Below the pieces are notes generated by a model. That model did not search any database and had not been told where the DNA came from. It saw only the letters and a list, made by a program, of their open reading frames with translations. The translations under genes were made by a program, and so were the position numbers. Positions 44,002 through 52,794 of a DNA stretch of 64,000 nucleotides are shown one piece after another (within the stretch, counting starts at the first letter, position 1; each line of letters begins with the position of its first letter). The DNA is from Thermomonospora catenispora. GTDB taxonomy: Bacteria > Actinomycetota > Actinomycetes > Streptosporangiales > Streptosporangiaceae. The stretch is taken from contig NZ_RRYT01000020.1 in NCBI RefSeq assembly GCF_006363815.1, positions 1 through 64,000 of the forward strand. Direction: 5' to 3'.

Positions 44002-44073
44002 GGGCGATTAGCTCAGTGGGAGAGCGCTTCGTTCACACCGAAGAGGTCACTGGTTCGAACCCAGTATCGCCCA
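44002..44073 (+). tRNA. tRNA-Val (CAC)
   Basis: A full cloverleaf can be drawn: acceptor GGGCGAT/ATCGCCC, D arm GCTC/GAGC, anticodon arm CTTCG-TTCACAC-CGAAG with CAC anticodon, T arm ACTGG-TTCGAAC-CCAGT. The 3' CCA is not encoded. Its 3' half is duplicated at 46170-46217, so the gene served as an integration site. Confidence 0.97.
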
Positions 44074-44074
44074 C
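44027..44074 (+). other. att site in tRNA-Val (first copy)
   Basis: The 48 nt from the anticodon arm to just past the acceptor end are identical to 46170-46217. This is the chromosomal attachment core of the integrative element(s). Confidence 0.85.
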
Positions 44075-44080
44075 ACAGGT

Positions 44081-44115
44081 CAGCCCCCTAATCCGATCAT
44101 CGGACTAGGGGGCTG
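44081..44115. terminator. Terminator of tRNA-Val and of the integrase relic
   Basis: CAGCCCCCTAATCCG pairs with CGGACTAGGGGGCTG (one mismatch) around an ATCAT loop, placed between the tRNA and the opposing integrase fragment. Confidence 0.75.
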
Positions 44116-44132
44116 AGTGTCTATCTGGGTGA

Positions 44133-44639
44133 CTATGGCTCCCCGTTGGGCTCCCGTACGGCGGTGAAGATGCGATCCATCGCCGTCGCGCCATCGTCGA
44201 TGACCGGCCGAATCTGATGCCGGTACACAGTCTCTGTGACACCGGTTCCGCTGTGTCCGACCAACCGGGAGATACTTTCCAGTGGGATACCTCTGTCGGA
44301 CAGCACCGACACGAAGCTGTGCCGCATCTCCCGGGGCGTCCACTCTGCGGCAACCAGACCGGCCCGAGCGATCACGCGCCGGAACTCCCGCCGGACGTTG
44401 CCGGCGCTGAGTCGCCCGCCGGTCCGCGTGGCAAATACCAGCCCGTCACCCTGCCAGTCCTCCCGGGTCGCCTCCAGATGTACCCACAGCGCTTGCAGGG
44501 CATCGACGCAGCGCTGTGGGAGCTTGAGCGTCCGGCGAGACTTGGCGGTCTTGGTGTCCCCGCTGGCACGCACGGACCGCCAGACGTGAACCGCGAACTC
44601 CTCGTGTTCCCATCCGGCCTCACCGACTGGCCGCCACTC
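44133..44639 (-). pseudogene. Tyrosine recombinase (integrase), C-terminal fragment
   Basis: The frame, bounded upstream by a TAG at about 44640, encodes the C-terminal half of an actinobacterial integrase: HVWRSVRASGDTKTAKSRR, LSAGNVRREFRRV, TPREMRHSF, LVGHSG and the nucleophile Tyr in TETVYRHQI. The N-terminal DNA-binding and first catalytic segment are missing; beyond 44640 the sequence belongs to a different decayed gene on the other strand. Its 3' end faces the tRNA, the usual arrangement of int next to attL. Not functional. Confidence 0.8.
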
Positions 44640-44962
44640 CTACGGCCTACGTGGCTCTCCGCCAGCCGGAACGGGTTCAGGAGTACGCTGACCAGGCGAT
44701 GCCTGTCTTCGAGTCGTCACAGTCCTGCTGGAGCCAGTCCTTGGTGCGGCTGGACATCGCCACTGCCCTGGTGGTTGCCGAGCGGCCAGAGCCGGAACAG
44801 GCCGGACGGCTCGTCACAGACGCCTTGACCATCTCGGCTGAGCGTCCAATCACCTCGGTACTCAGCCGAAGCCGAGAGTTCTTGTCCGTCGCCTCGCGTT
44901 GGAGCAAGTTGCCCGAGATCGTCGAAGTAGCCGAGACCCTGCGAGCCGCGGAGCGCCGGTGA
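44630..44962 (+). pseudogene. C-terminal fragment of an XRE/TPR-type regulator
   Basis: About 110 codons (TAYVALRQPERVQEYADQA ... RSREFLSVASRWSKLPEIVE) resemble the last tetratricopeptide-like helices of Streptomyces-type helix-turn-helix regulators. The DNA-binding N-terminus is absent and the fragment abuts the truncated integrase. The stop overlaps the GTG of the next gene (GTGA), a coupling kept from the intact ancestor. Confidence 0.65.
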
Positions 44963-45627
44963 CCCAAGGCTCAACACTGTCCCCCCAGCATGAGGATTGG
45001 CTCCGCTTTGCGGAGCTGACCTCGATGAAAGATCACTGGGATCGCCCAGGCTGGACCCCGGATCGACAGGCCTACTACTGGTACCTGACGTTCAGTTCCC
45101 CCGACCTACGGGAGCTTGCCGGCTACTGCCAGGATCAGCTACGGCTGTCCTACCTTGACCCGGTGCCGCTCGATGGCCTGCATCTCACGCTGCCAAAGAT
45201 CGGCTGGTCAGACGAGCTGTCGGCCGATGAGGTAGACCTAGTGGCGGCAGCAGGCATGCGCTCATGCGCCGACCTTGAGCCCTTCACGCTGACGGTGGGG
45301 CCACTTGCCGGTTCACCCGGTGCCGTACGCTTCAGCGTCGCCCCCTGGGAACCGGTCGTGAAGCTGCACCAGCGTCTGCAGAAGGCCGTCAGGACCGTAC
45401 GCGGGGCAGCATGCAAGGAAGCAGAGTTCCGGCCGCACATCGGAATCGCCTACTGCAACAGCAAGGTGCCTGCCGAGGAGCTGATCACAGCGGTGGAGTC
45501 CCTGCGGGGCCTGCCGCCAGTCGATGTCCAGGTCTCCCAAGTGGAACTCGTATTGCTCCGCCGAGAAGACCACATCTATAAGTGGTCAACCGTCCACACG
45601 GTCCCCTTGGCTGGCCTGGACATCTGA
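44959..45627 (+). CDS. 2'-5' RNA ligase/2H phosphoesterase family protein
   Basis: A 222-aa protein with the two His motifs of the 2H superfamily: GLHLTLPKIG and FRPHIGIAYC. In the second, the usual Thr after the His is replaced by Gly, so activity may be altered. Relatives process 2'-5' or cyclic phosphate RNA ends. It is the only intact gene in the first integrated element, and pairs with XRE/TPR regulators in other actinomycetes; here the regulator is a fragment. Confidence 0.8.
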   Translation: MTQGSTLSPQHEDWLRFAELTSMKDHWDRPGWTPDRQAYYWYLTFSSPDLRELAGYCQDQLRLSYLDPVPLDGLHLTLPKIGWSDELSADEVDLVAAAGMRSCADLEPFTLTVGPLAGSPGAVRFSVAPWEPVVKLHQRLQKAVRTVRGAACKEAEFRPHIGIAYCNSKVPAEELITAVESLRGLPPVDVQVSQVELVLLRREDHIYKWSTVHTVPLAGLDI

Positions 45628-45697
45628 GCAGACAACCAGCCCTCAGAGCACCACCAGGCGCAACGGCGTCTGTGAGAACTTTCTGTACGTCTTCAAG

Positions 45698-45718
45698 GCG
45701 GCCCGGCAAGCGGGCCGC
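45698..45718. terminator. Hairpin after the 2H phosphoesterase gene
   Basis: GCGGCCCG-GCAAG-CGGGCCGC, an 8-bp perfect stem 70 nt past the stop. A second hairpin (GACCGGC/GCCGGTC) follows at 45772-45790. Confidence 0.5.
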
Positions 45719-46169
45719 ACGGGCGGCCGACTCGGCGCCGGCTCCCGCCCTCCGCTGGCGCTCCACCGGGAGACCGGCCGACAGCCGGTCGGCTCGCCCG
45801 CAAGAGGAGGACCAGTTCCGGGCCGCGCTCAGTCGCACGTACCGTGCAGGCCGCCGGGTGGCCGAGCGCCGGGGGCTGGGCGTGGGTGCCGCTGACCGGT
45901 TCCCGCCTTGCGCGGGGACCCCTCGCGGGGGCCGCCCCTCGGGCCATGCGGGCAGGCGGCAGCGCCAGCCCGTTCGCCGGTTCAGGCTAGCGGCCCCCGC
46001 CCCCGCGCAAGTCCGGAACCGTCCAGCTCCAGCGTGCAGGCCGTCGAACACTCCCTGGGGTGACCAACTGGGTGACAACCGGCGCGGACCACGCTGGACC
46101 CTCACAGACGAACATGGACCGTTTCGCCAGGTCAAACGGACTACGAGCGTGATCAACCGTTCGATGATC
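45719..46169. other. Right end of the first integrated element, no gene
   Basis: Palindrome-rich, GC-biased sequence between the 2H gene and the second att copy. No frame has coding character. Sequence near 46060-46165 is less GC-rich and borders the att repeat, as expected for the non-integrase end of such an element. Confidence 0.5.
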
Positions 46170-46217
46170 TTCGTTCACACCGAAGAGGTCACTGGTTCGA
46201 ACCCAGTATCGCCCACC
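46170..46217 (+). other. att site, second copy of the tRNA-Val 3' half
   Basis: 48-bp exact direct repeat of 44027-44074, ending ATCGCCCAC. It is attR of the first element and, because another integrase fragment follows at once, also attL of a second one. Confidence 0.85.
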
Positions 46218-46223
46218 AGAGTT

Positions 46224-46800
46224 TCACCAGGTCAAAGGCCGGTCCCATACAAGGGGAACCGGCCTCTTCCGTTGTGCGGGCGTCGATCCGGGCGGATGCC
46301 TGACCAACTGCCTGACTAAGTGGTCCGCCTGCCCTCCGGGGATCCACCCGGCCTCCGGGAAGATGCGATCCATGACGGTCGCCTCCTCCTCCATCACGGG
46401 CCGGATCTGCCGCCGGTACGCCTTCTCCGTGACCGTCGTCCCGTTGTGACCGACCAGGCGGGACATGTGCTCCAAGGGCACGCCGCTGTCCGACAGCACC
46501 GACATGAAGCTGTCCCACATCCCCCGAGGGGTCCACCCGGCGCCGACCGGCCCGGCGCGATCGATCACACGCCGGAACTCCCGCCGGACGTTGCCGGCGC
46601 TGAGCGGGTCGCCGGTACGGGCGGCGAACACCAGGACGCCGTCCGGCCGGGCCGCCCGCGCGTCGCGAGTGCGGTCCCACAGAGCGGCCAGGGCGGCGAC
46701 ACGGCGTTGCGGAAGCTTGAGGAGCCGCCGGGACTCGGCGGCCTCGGCGTCTCCCCGGGCCGTGTGCTCCGAAGGCCGGACCGCACCCCTCCCCGCACGC
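46224..46800 (-). pseudogene. Second integrase C-terminal fragment, catalytically dead
   Basis: Homologous to the fragment at 44133-44639 over its whole length (ESRRLLKLPQ, LSAGNVRREFRRVI, LVGHNG, EKAYRRQIRP). The catalytic Arg-His of box II is replaced (MRHSF in the first, MWDSF here), so it could not act even if complete. The coding trace can be followed to about 46800, where the kinase gene ends at 46828. A hairpin with AGGCCGGT arms (46237-46266) lies in its 3' end. Confidence 0.75.
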
Positions 46801-46827
46801 CGGCCGGGAGCGGCAGGGGCCAGCCCC

Positions 46828-49800
46828 TCACTCCTGGCAGACGCGGCGGAACGGGACCTGCGGCATGTACCGCTTCCACTCCTGCTCGGTGATCTCGCCG
46901 GCCTTCTCGCACAGCGCGGCGCGCACCCGCTGCGGGGAGACGGGGCTGGTGCGGATGTGGCCGTCCCTGGCGACGCTGTGCAGGACGCCGCCGTCGGCGG
47001 AGAAGACCAGGTCCTTGACCTCGTCGGCGTGGGTGGCGACGATCAGTCCGAACTGGCGGCCGGTGGCGGTGTCCCAGAGCCGCACCCTCCCCTCCCTGTC
47101 GCCGGTGGCCAGCAGCGAGCCGTCGGGCGAGAAGGCCGCGGCGGTCACGAGCGGCACGCGACGCTCGTCCTGCAGGGCGCTCATGGCGGGGCCGAGGGCG
47201 CTCCGGCGGTTCACGTCCCACAGGACGGCCTCTTGCGAGTCCGTCACCCCGAACGCCTTCGTTCCGTCGGGGCTGAGCGCCCACAGCCGGGTGAACGGCA
47301 GCGGACCGGACTTCACCCGGCCCGAGGGATACTCGACGAGGCCATAGCCGCCCACGGCGACGAAGCGGCCGTCGGAGGTGAAGGCGACGGTCGCCTCGGA
47401 CAGCTCGCCTTGGACCTCCGAGGCACGGATCTCCATCCTGTTCAGGACGTCCCCGGACGCGACGCTCCACGTCCACAGCTCTTCTCCCACCACGGCGCTC
47501 ACGGTCCTGCCGTCGGGGGAGAAGGCCGGGGGCACGGGGCTCAGCAGGGAGCCGACGGGAGGGCGCAGGGAGGCGACGCGGCCGCGGGTGCGAGTGTCCC
47601 AGACCTCGATCCTGGCGTCCGTGTCCTCGCCCACGCGGATCGCCAGGCGGCGTCCGTCGGGACTGAGCGCCACATCACGGGCAAGAAAGCTTCCATAGGG
47701 CAGGTCGGTCTTCAGCCGGCCGGGTTCCATGGCGCGACGGCGGACGTTCCAGAGGTCGGCTTCGCCGTCGTCGAAAAGCACCAGCAGTTCCCCGTTTCCG
47801 CTGAACCTCGTGGCATCACCGAGCCTTCTGGACTCCGAGATGGGAAGCCGGGTGCGTTCGGTGAATTCGGCGACGTCCATCGAAACCACGCTGCCGTTCC
47901 CCATCACACAGCGCAGGGCGCGGTCGTCGCGGCCGAATCGACAGTCGACGGCGACCTGTTTGTCGATCCGGTAGTCCATGATGGGCTCGCCGCCGCCCGC
48001 CTGCAGGTCCCACATGGTGAAGCCGATGGCCATGTAGCGCCCGTCGGAGCTGAACGCCGGGACGTCCGGCCACTGGAAGGGGAAGGCCTGGTCGAGGACG
48101 AGTCGCGCACCGGTGTAGGAGGACACGGTCACCGGGTCGGCGGTCAGGTCGAAGGACCAGACGTCCTTGGCCGTCACCAGGATCAGGTTCCGCCCGCGCG
48201 GGCCGAAGGCGACCTTGCGGATCTGCTCGTCTTCGAGGGCGTCCGGGAGCCAGGAGGCGGGAACCTTCGCGCCCCTGGCGAGGTCCCACAGTTCGAATCT
48301 GCGGTCGAAGGAGAGCGCGACGTAGCGGTCGTCAGGGCTCACCGCCCACTCGATCACCTCCTCGTCCCAGTCCAGGAGCACCCGCCGGGACCGGACGTCC
48401 CACAGCTCCGCCTTTCCGTCCTTGCGGACCTGGGGTTCGCCGTTCGGCTTCAGCACCATGGAGCCGCTGTCGACCATCAGCAGGTTCCCGCTGTGGCTGA
48501 ACCGGAACCGGTGCTGCCCGGGACCCAGATCCCCGCCGATCGGGCGTCCGGTCGCGACGTCGAACAGCTGACCGTTGTTCGGGGTCACCCTGGTGACGGC
48601 GGTGCGCCCGTCCGGGCTGAGGGCCACGGGATGGGGGACGCGGGTGTCGGCGGGGAACTCGCGGATCTCCCGGTGGGTCTCGGCGTCCCACATCCGCACG
48701 GCGGTGCCGGTGCCGGAGATCACGGTGTCGCCGTCGGGGCTGAGCGTGACCGCGTTGCGCCGCGTCCCGCCCGGCGGCACGAAGACGTCGTGCTGCCACT
48801 GGTACAGGGCGCTCAGCATGGCCTGGTGGGTCTCCTTGTCGTCGGCCAGGGCGCCCGCCGCGACGGCCAGCCGCCGGCCGGTGCGCGGATCGGTGCCGCG
48901 CAGCTCCTGGGAGCGGTCGGCGAGTCGTACGGCGACCGCCTGGTCGCGCTGGCGGGTCACGGTCCGGTGCTGCTCGACCACCACCGCCATGGCGGCGATC
49001 GTCACGACCAGCAGCACCGCCAGCGCCCCCGTGACCAGGCCGCGCAGCCGGATGCGACGTCTGGTCAGGGCGGCGCCGGCTTCGAGGAAGGCCCGTTCGA
49101 CCGCGTTGGGCATCAGATACCGGCGGCCGGTGGCCGCCCAGTCGAGGGCCAGGCGCAGCCGGGTGCCCTGGTAGAGGTCGCCGCTCTTGCGGCCGCCGGA
49201 ATCCCAGATCCGGGCCGCCTCCGCCAGCGACTGGTGGATCGGCAGCCCGTCGCGATCGGCGTCCACCCATTCGCGCAGGCGGGGCCAGGCGCGCAGCAGC
49301 GCGGCGTTCGCGATCGCCACGGTGTCGTCCTCGGCGACCAGCAGTCCCGCCGCGGTGAAGGCCTCGACGACCCGTCCGGCGGCCTCATCGTCGGCGAAGT
49401 CGGCGGCGTGCGCCTTGCGCAGCGTGTCGGCGGCGCCCTCGCCCGGCAGCACCATCCGCAGCAGCACCCGCGGCACGGCCTCCTGGGCCGCCGGATCCAG
49501 CCGCGCGTAGACCGCCTCGGCCTCCTCGCCCAGGGAGAGCGGCGGAGCCGCATCGGTGAGCGCGCCGCCGGCGGCCTCGCTGCCGGCGGCCAGCAGCACA
49601 CCGGTCTCCGCGTCGCCTTCCGCGCCGCCGATGAGCGACATCAGCACCTGCCGCGCGGTGGGACGCTCGGCGGGATCTTTGGACAGCGCGGCGGCCACGA
49701 CGGAACGCAGCGGCTCGGGAAGGACGTCCAGGTCCGGCCGGCGGTTCATGATGTCGTCCATCAAGGCCGGAATGCCGTCGCCCTCGAACGGGGGACGGCC

Positions 49801-50418
49801 GAGCGCGGCGAACAGCACCACCGCACCCCACGCCCACACGTCCGCGGCCGGGCCGGCACGCCCGCCGGTGATCACTTCAGGCGCCATGTAACGCGGGGTG
49901 CCCTTCATCCCGGTGCGGCTGCGGGTCATGTCCTCGGTGCGGGCGAGGCCGAAGTCGATCACCCGCGGCCCGTCGGGGCCGAGCAGCACGTTGGCCGGCT
50001 TGAGGTCGCGGTGCACCACCCCCGCCTGGTGGATCGCCGCCAGCGCCGTGGCCACCCCCACCGCCAGCCGCTGCAGCGCGTCCCCGGTGTAGGCGCCGCC
50101 GCCGTCGACGGACCGTTGCAGGTCGGGACCGGGCACGAACTCGCTGACCACGTACGGCGGGGTCGACTCCAGGTCCGCCTCCAGCACCCGCGCGGTGCAG
50201 AAGGAGGCCACCCGCCGCAACGCCCGGACCTCCCTGGCCAGCATCTCCCGGCGGGCGTCGGCGAGGAGCTCCCCGTGCAGCGTCTTGATCGCCACCCTGG
50301 TGCCCGCCGGGTCGTAGGCCTCGTAGACCACTCCCTGCCCACCGGCCCCCAGCCGGCCCGCCACCCAGTACTTGCCGAGCTGACGAGGGTCTCCGGGGAC
50401 GAGCGGCGCGGCGCCCAT
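46828..50418 (-). CDS. Ser/Thr protein kinase with nSTAND-like linker, membrane helix and WD40 propeller
   Basis: A 1196-aa protein. Residues 15-275 are a PknB-type kinase: glycine loop GRLGAGGQGVV, Lys45, HRD at 136-138, DFG at 155-157, MAPE at 178-181, all intact. Residues 320-510 (ALLRAWPRLREWVDADRDGL, QGTRLRLALDW) resemble the region after the NTPase in nSTAND1 proteins, but no P-loop is present. One membrane helix lies near 535-560; beyond it about a dozen WD40-like repeats (LSPDG...LWD) form one or two propellers. Thus kinase inside, propeller outside. Start has AAAGGAGGAGAC. Confidence 0.9.
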   Translation of the reverse strand: MGAAPLVPGDPRQLGKYWVAGRLGAGGQGVVYEAYDPAGTRVAIKTLHGELLADARREMLAREVRALRRVASFCTARVLEADLESTPPYVVSEFVPGPDLQRSVDGGGAYTGDALQRLAVGVATALAAIHQAGVVHRDLKPANVLLGPDGPRVIDFGLARTEDMTRSRTGMKGTPRYMAPEVITGGRAGPAADVWAWGAVVLFAALGRPPFEGDGIPALMDDIMNRRPDLDVLPEPLRSVVAAALSKDPAERPTARQVLMSLIGGAEGDAETGVLLAAGSEAAGGALTDAAPPLSLGEEAEAVYARLDPAAQEAVPRVLLRMVLPGEGAADTLRKAHAADFADDEAAGRVVEAFTAAGLLVAEDDTVAIANAALLRAWPRLREWVDADRDGLPIHQSLAEAARIWDSGGRKSGDLYQGTRLRLALDWAATGRRYLMPNAVERAFLEAGAALTRRRIRLRGLVTGALAVLLVVTIAAMAVVVEQHRTVTRQRDQAVAVRLADRSQELRGTDPRTGRRLAVAAGALADDKETHQAMLSALYQWQHDVFVPPGGTRRNAVTLSPDGDTVISGTGTAVRMWDAETHREIREFPADTRVPHPVALSPDGRTAVTRVTPNNGQLFDVATGRPIGGDLGPGQHRFRFSHSGNLLMVDSGSMVLKPNGEPQVRKDGKAELWDVRSRRVLLDWDEEVIEWAVSPDDRYVALSFDRRFELWDLARGAKVPASWLPDALEDEQIRKVAFGPRGRNLILVTAKDVWSFDLTADPVTVSSYTGARLVLDQAFPFQWPDVPAFSSDGRYMAIGFTMWDLQAGGGEPIMDYRIDKQVAVDCRFGRDDRALRCVMGNGSVVSMDVAEFTERTRLPISESRRLGDATRFSGNGELLVLFDDGEADLWNVRRRAMEPGRLKTDLPYGSFLARDVALSPDGRRLAIRVGEDTDARIEVWDTRTRGRVASLRPPVGSLLSPVPPAFSPDGRTVSAVVGEELWTWSVASGDVLNRMEIRASEVQGELSEATVAFTSDGRFVAVGGYGLVEYPSGRVKSGPLPFTRLWALSPDGTKAFGVTDSQEAVLWDVNRRSALGPAMSALQDERRVPLVTAAAFSPDGSLLATGDREGRVRLWDTATGRQFGLIVATHADEVKDLVFSADGGVLHSVARDGHIRTSPVSPQRVRAALCEKAGEITEQEWKRYMPQVPFRRVCQE

Positions 50419-50566
50419 GTCTCCTCCTTTCCGCCTCTTCAGACGCCGCACCGGGATGTGAAGTTTTAGCGGATCTCCATCATCGATATGACCTGCACTT
50501 TTTATCGGCGATGCCCACAGACGCCCTCTAGGTCCGATTCGACGTTCGCGCCCGCAGGAGGCGATC

Positions 50567-51136
50567 ATGGCCTCCGCGAGAACGCGGCCCGGTGCGATGC
50601 GGACCGCCCGAAACCGTCTCGCAGACCGTGATCGTCGAGAGGAACCGGACGGTGCCCCCGAGATGAGCGGCGTCGACTCGGTGCGGGAGCTGATCGAACT
50701 GATCAGGGGAAATCCTGACGAGTGCAACTTCACCGGCGGGTTGAGCGAGGAGGACATCGCCTGCGCCGAAGCCGAGCTGGCGGCGACGTTCCCGCCGTCC
50801 TATCGGCTCTTCCTCCGCGAACTGGGCAGCTGCGAGGCCGGCGGGGTGGAGCTGCTGGGCGTCTACCGGACGCCGGCGCGGGGCGACCGGCTGCTGGGGA
50901 CGGTGTCGCAGACCTTGGACGCCCGCCAGGACGAGCGTTTCCCGCCGAATCTGCTCGTCATCGAATACGACGGCATGGGCGGCATCATCGCGCTGGACAG
51001 CGCGGAGCAGAACGCGGACGGCGAATATCCGGTGGTCGCATGGGATCCGGGCGCCGAGGCCCGCGGCGGACCAGAACGTCTGGCCGAGGACTTCGGGGAC
51101 TACGCGCTGCGCCGCTGTCGGCTCGGCCTCTCCTGA
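50567..51136 (+). CDS. SMI1/KNR4 (SUKH) domain protein
   Basis: A 189-aa protein; the domain begins near residue 58: GLSEEDIACAEAELAATFPPSYRLFLRELG is the SUKH signature (quoted core: FPPSYRLFLRELG), then GGVELLGVYR, NLLVIEYDGMGGIIALD. SUKH proteins include immunity proteins against toxins, often standing alone. No toxin gene is adjacent. ATG 50567 has GGAGG five nt upstream; ATG 50663 is an alternative that would trim the basic N-terminus. A 15-bp tandem repeat spans its stop codon. Confidence 0.83.
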   Translation: MASARTRPGAMRTARNRLADRDRREEPDGAPEMSGVDSVRELIELIRGNPDECNFTGGLSEEDIACAEAELAATFPPSYRLFLRELGSCEAGGVELLGVYRTPARGDRLLGTVSQTLDARQDERFPPNLLVIEYDGMGGIIALDSAEQNADGEYPVVAWDPGAEARGGPERLAEDFGDYALRRCRLGLS

Positions 51137-51160
51137 CGCCACAAGTCCTGACGCCACAAG
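51131..51160. repeat. 15-bp tandem duplication at the SUKH stop codon
   Basis: TCCTGACGCCACAAG occurs twice in direct succession; the first copy contains the stop codon TGA. Confidence 0.85.
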
Positions 51161-51338
51161 ACTCGGGGCCGAGGCGTCCTTCCGGGCGGGTTTCCGGGCC
51201 GGTGGGTCCGCCGGGGCGGCCGGCGCATCGTCACGGCTTCCGTGTCCGCGGGAGCGGACGGGCAGACCGCCGAGATCACGCGGAATGTCAGAGGAGTTCC
51301 CTAGGGTCTCCCGACATGACCGGGCGGGGAGCACAGCC

Positions 51339-52370
51339 ATGAACGGCCCGACGACGGACAGGCCGACGACGGAGCCGGAGTTCGCCGATCCGGAGGAGGC
51401 CGGGCGGTGGCGGACGGCCCGGCGCGCGGTGCTCGACCATGTCCTGAGCGTGATGGCCGAGCCGGCGTGGGCGAACGGTCTGGTGCTGCGGGGGAGCATG
51501 GCCATGCTGGCATGGGCGGGAGAGGCCGCGCGGGAGCCCGCGGACCTGGACTGGGTGCTCCCGCCGCCTCCGATCGTCCCGGTGGACCCCCCCTGCATCC
51601 GTACCCCTATGTGGACGCCCTCGAGACGGTGCAGCAGTGGCCGGAGGCCGCCGAGGGCGCGGCGGCGTACGAGATGTGGCGGGACGAGGAGTTCGACACC
51701 GGCGGGCTGCATCCGGCGCTCCCGCCGGAAGGACTGCACTACGTCCTCGAACCGCTGCGCGAGGATCCCGGCATCGGCCTGTACGAGGAACTGATCCGCC
51801 TGCTCACCCGGCGACCGGAGGCCGCGCCCGGCGTGCTGGTGGACCCGGCCTCCGCCGAGCGTGACGTGCTGGGGGGTTACTACCGGCTGTACAACGCCTC
51901 GGGCGTCCGGCTCGTGATCTCCTGGCAGGCCGAAGGGCTGCCGCCGGGCCGGGTGCAGCTGGACTTCGCCCGGGACGAGTGGCTTCCCGAGGCCCCGGTC
52001 CCGGCGGCGGTGCCGCGGGCCGACGGCGGTGAGCCCTCGGTGGTGCCGGCCGCCGGGCCGGAGCTCTCGCTGGCGTGGAAACTGCTGTGGCTGCACACGG
52101 ACCGGCTCACCGAGAGACGGTGCCGGGGCAAGGACCTGTACGACGCGGTCCTGCTGGCCGAGGCGGAGCGCACGGCGCTGTCGCGCCCGCTGCTGGAGAA
52201 GGTCTTCCGGCGGGCCCTGGGACCGGGGTCGGCGGGCCTCGATCCCTCGTCGATCCTCCGCTGGGAGGTCGACTGGCGGTCCTTCCAGGCGACCTGCCCC
52301 CCGGGCTCGGGGGACGGCCGAGGAGTGGCTCGGCCGGCTTCATGCGGCGCTGGCCCCCGTGTTCCGCTGA
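51339..52370 (+). pseudogene. AbiEii-type nucleotidyltransferase, two frameshifts
   Basis: The coding trace starts at ATG 51339 (GGGGAG upstream) with VLRGSMAMLAWAG and EPADLDWVLP, the G-S and D-x-D motifs of AbiEii/MenA-like nucleotidyltransferases. At a run of seven C (51587-51593) the frame moves by -1 and continues as PYPYVDALETV ... LSLAWKLLWLHTDRL, GKDLYDAVLLAE. Near 52297-52321 (six C, then five G) it returns to the first frame and ends GTAEEWLGRLHAALAPVFR. The two indels cancel. Either sequencing error in homopolymers or a broken gene. Confidence 0.7.
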
Positions 52371-52468
52371 GGATCGCCGGCCGCGCGATCCGGCACCTCG
52401 GCGCTCACCGGGGGCGCCGCCCGCACGCGCCGGAGACGGGGCCTCCCCGGCACCCGCGCTCTGCGGAT

Positions 52469-52666
52469 TCACGCGATCGCGCGTCCGGACGGCGCTGCAC
52501 GTCGCGGCGCCGGGTAGAACGACCGGCAGGCGCGGGTGCGTTCTTCGAGGGCCCTTGGAGACCGGCGGACGCAGCCGAACGTCCGGAGCAGTTCTCCGGC
52601 CTGCTCGGAGGCGGGGCGGAAGCGGTGCTCGCGGGCCTGCTTCACGGCCTGCGCCACGCCTGACAC
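52469..52666 (-). pseudogene. TnpB (IS200/IS605 OrfB) N-terminal relic
   Basis: About 65 codons: VKQAREHRFRPASEQA, then GELLRTFGCVRR and ALEERTRA, align by eye with the start of actinobacterial TnpB proteins (typically RFYPT...Q...L...TFGCVR...AL..RT). The catalytic RuvC part is absent, and the Tyr-rich stretch after FGCVR is lost. A decayed insertion fragment. Confidence 0.5.
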
Positions 52667-52712
52667 CCTAGAGCACGATCAGTTGAAGATCTCGATGGAG
52701 CCGGTGATTCGC

Positions 52713-52730
52713 CCGGTGACCGATCACCGG
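52713..52730. promoter_or_regulatory. Inverted repeat upstream of the oxidoreductase gene
   Basis: CCGGTGA-CCGA-TCACCGG, a perfect 7-bp-arm operator-like repeat 65 nt before the start codon, with a further half site (CCGGTGA) at 52701-52707. Confidence 0.45.
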
Positions 52731-52762
52731 TCCGTGCCCTGCGCCGCAGGGGTCCGGTTCCT

Positions 52763-52780
52763 CCCCGCGTGAAGGCGGGG
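52763..52780. repeat. Hairpin, possible IS200/IS605 end
   Basis: CCCCGC-GTGAAG-GCGGGG. On minus it reads like the CCCCGCCTTCA-type hairpins seen at ends of TnpB elements. Its flank also contains CCTCC that could pair with the GGAGG ribosome site of the next gene. Confidence 0.4.
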
Positions 52781-52794
52781 TCTCGGAGGTTTCT

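Larger units (their letters stand above)
52371..52794. other. Gap with transposon relics before the oxidoreductase gene
   Basis: Apart from the TnpB fragment (52469-52666), the region holds an 18-bp inverted repeat at 52713-52730 and a hairpin at 52763-52780. No intact gene. Confidence 0.5.

Noticed and set aside
44075-46169. An active integrative element or phage satellite
   Set aside because: Integrase lacks its N-terminal half and no replication or excision gene is present; only a remnant can be supported.
51339-52370. Programmed frameshifting in the nucleotidyltransferase gene
   Set aside because: Two opposite shifts at homopolymers with no stimulatory structure seen; sequencing error or mutation is simpler.
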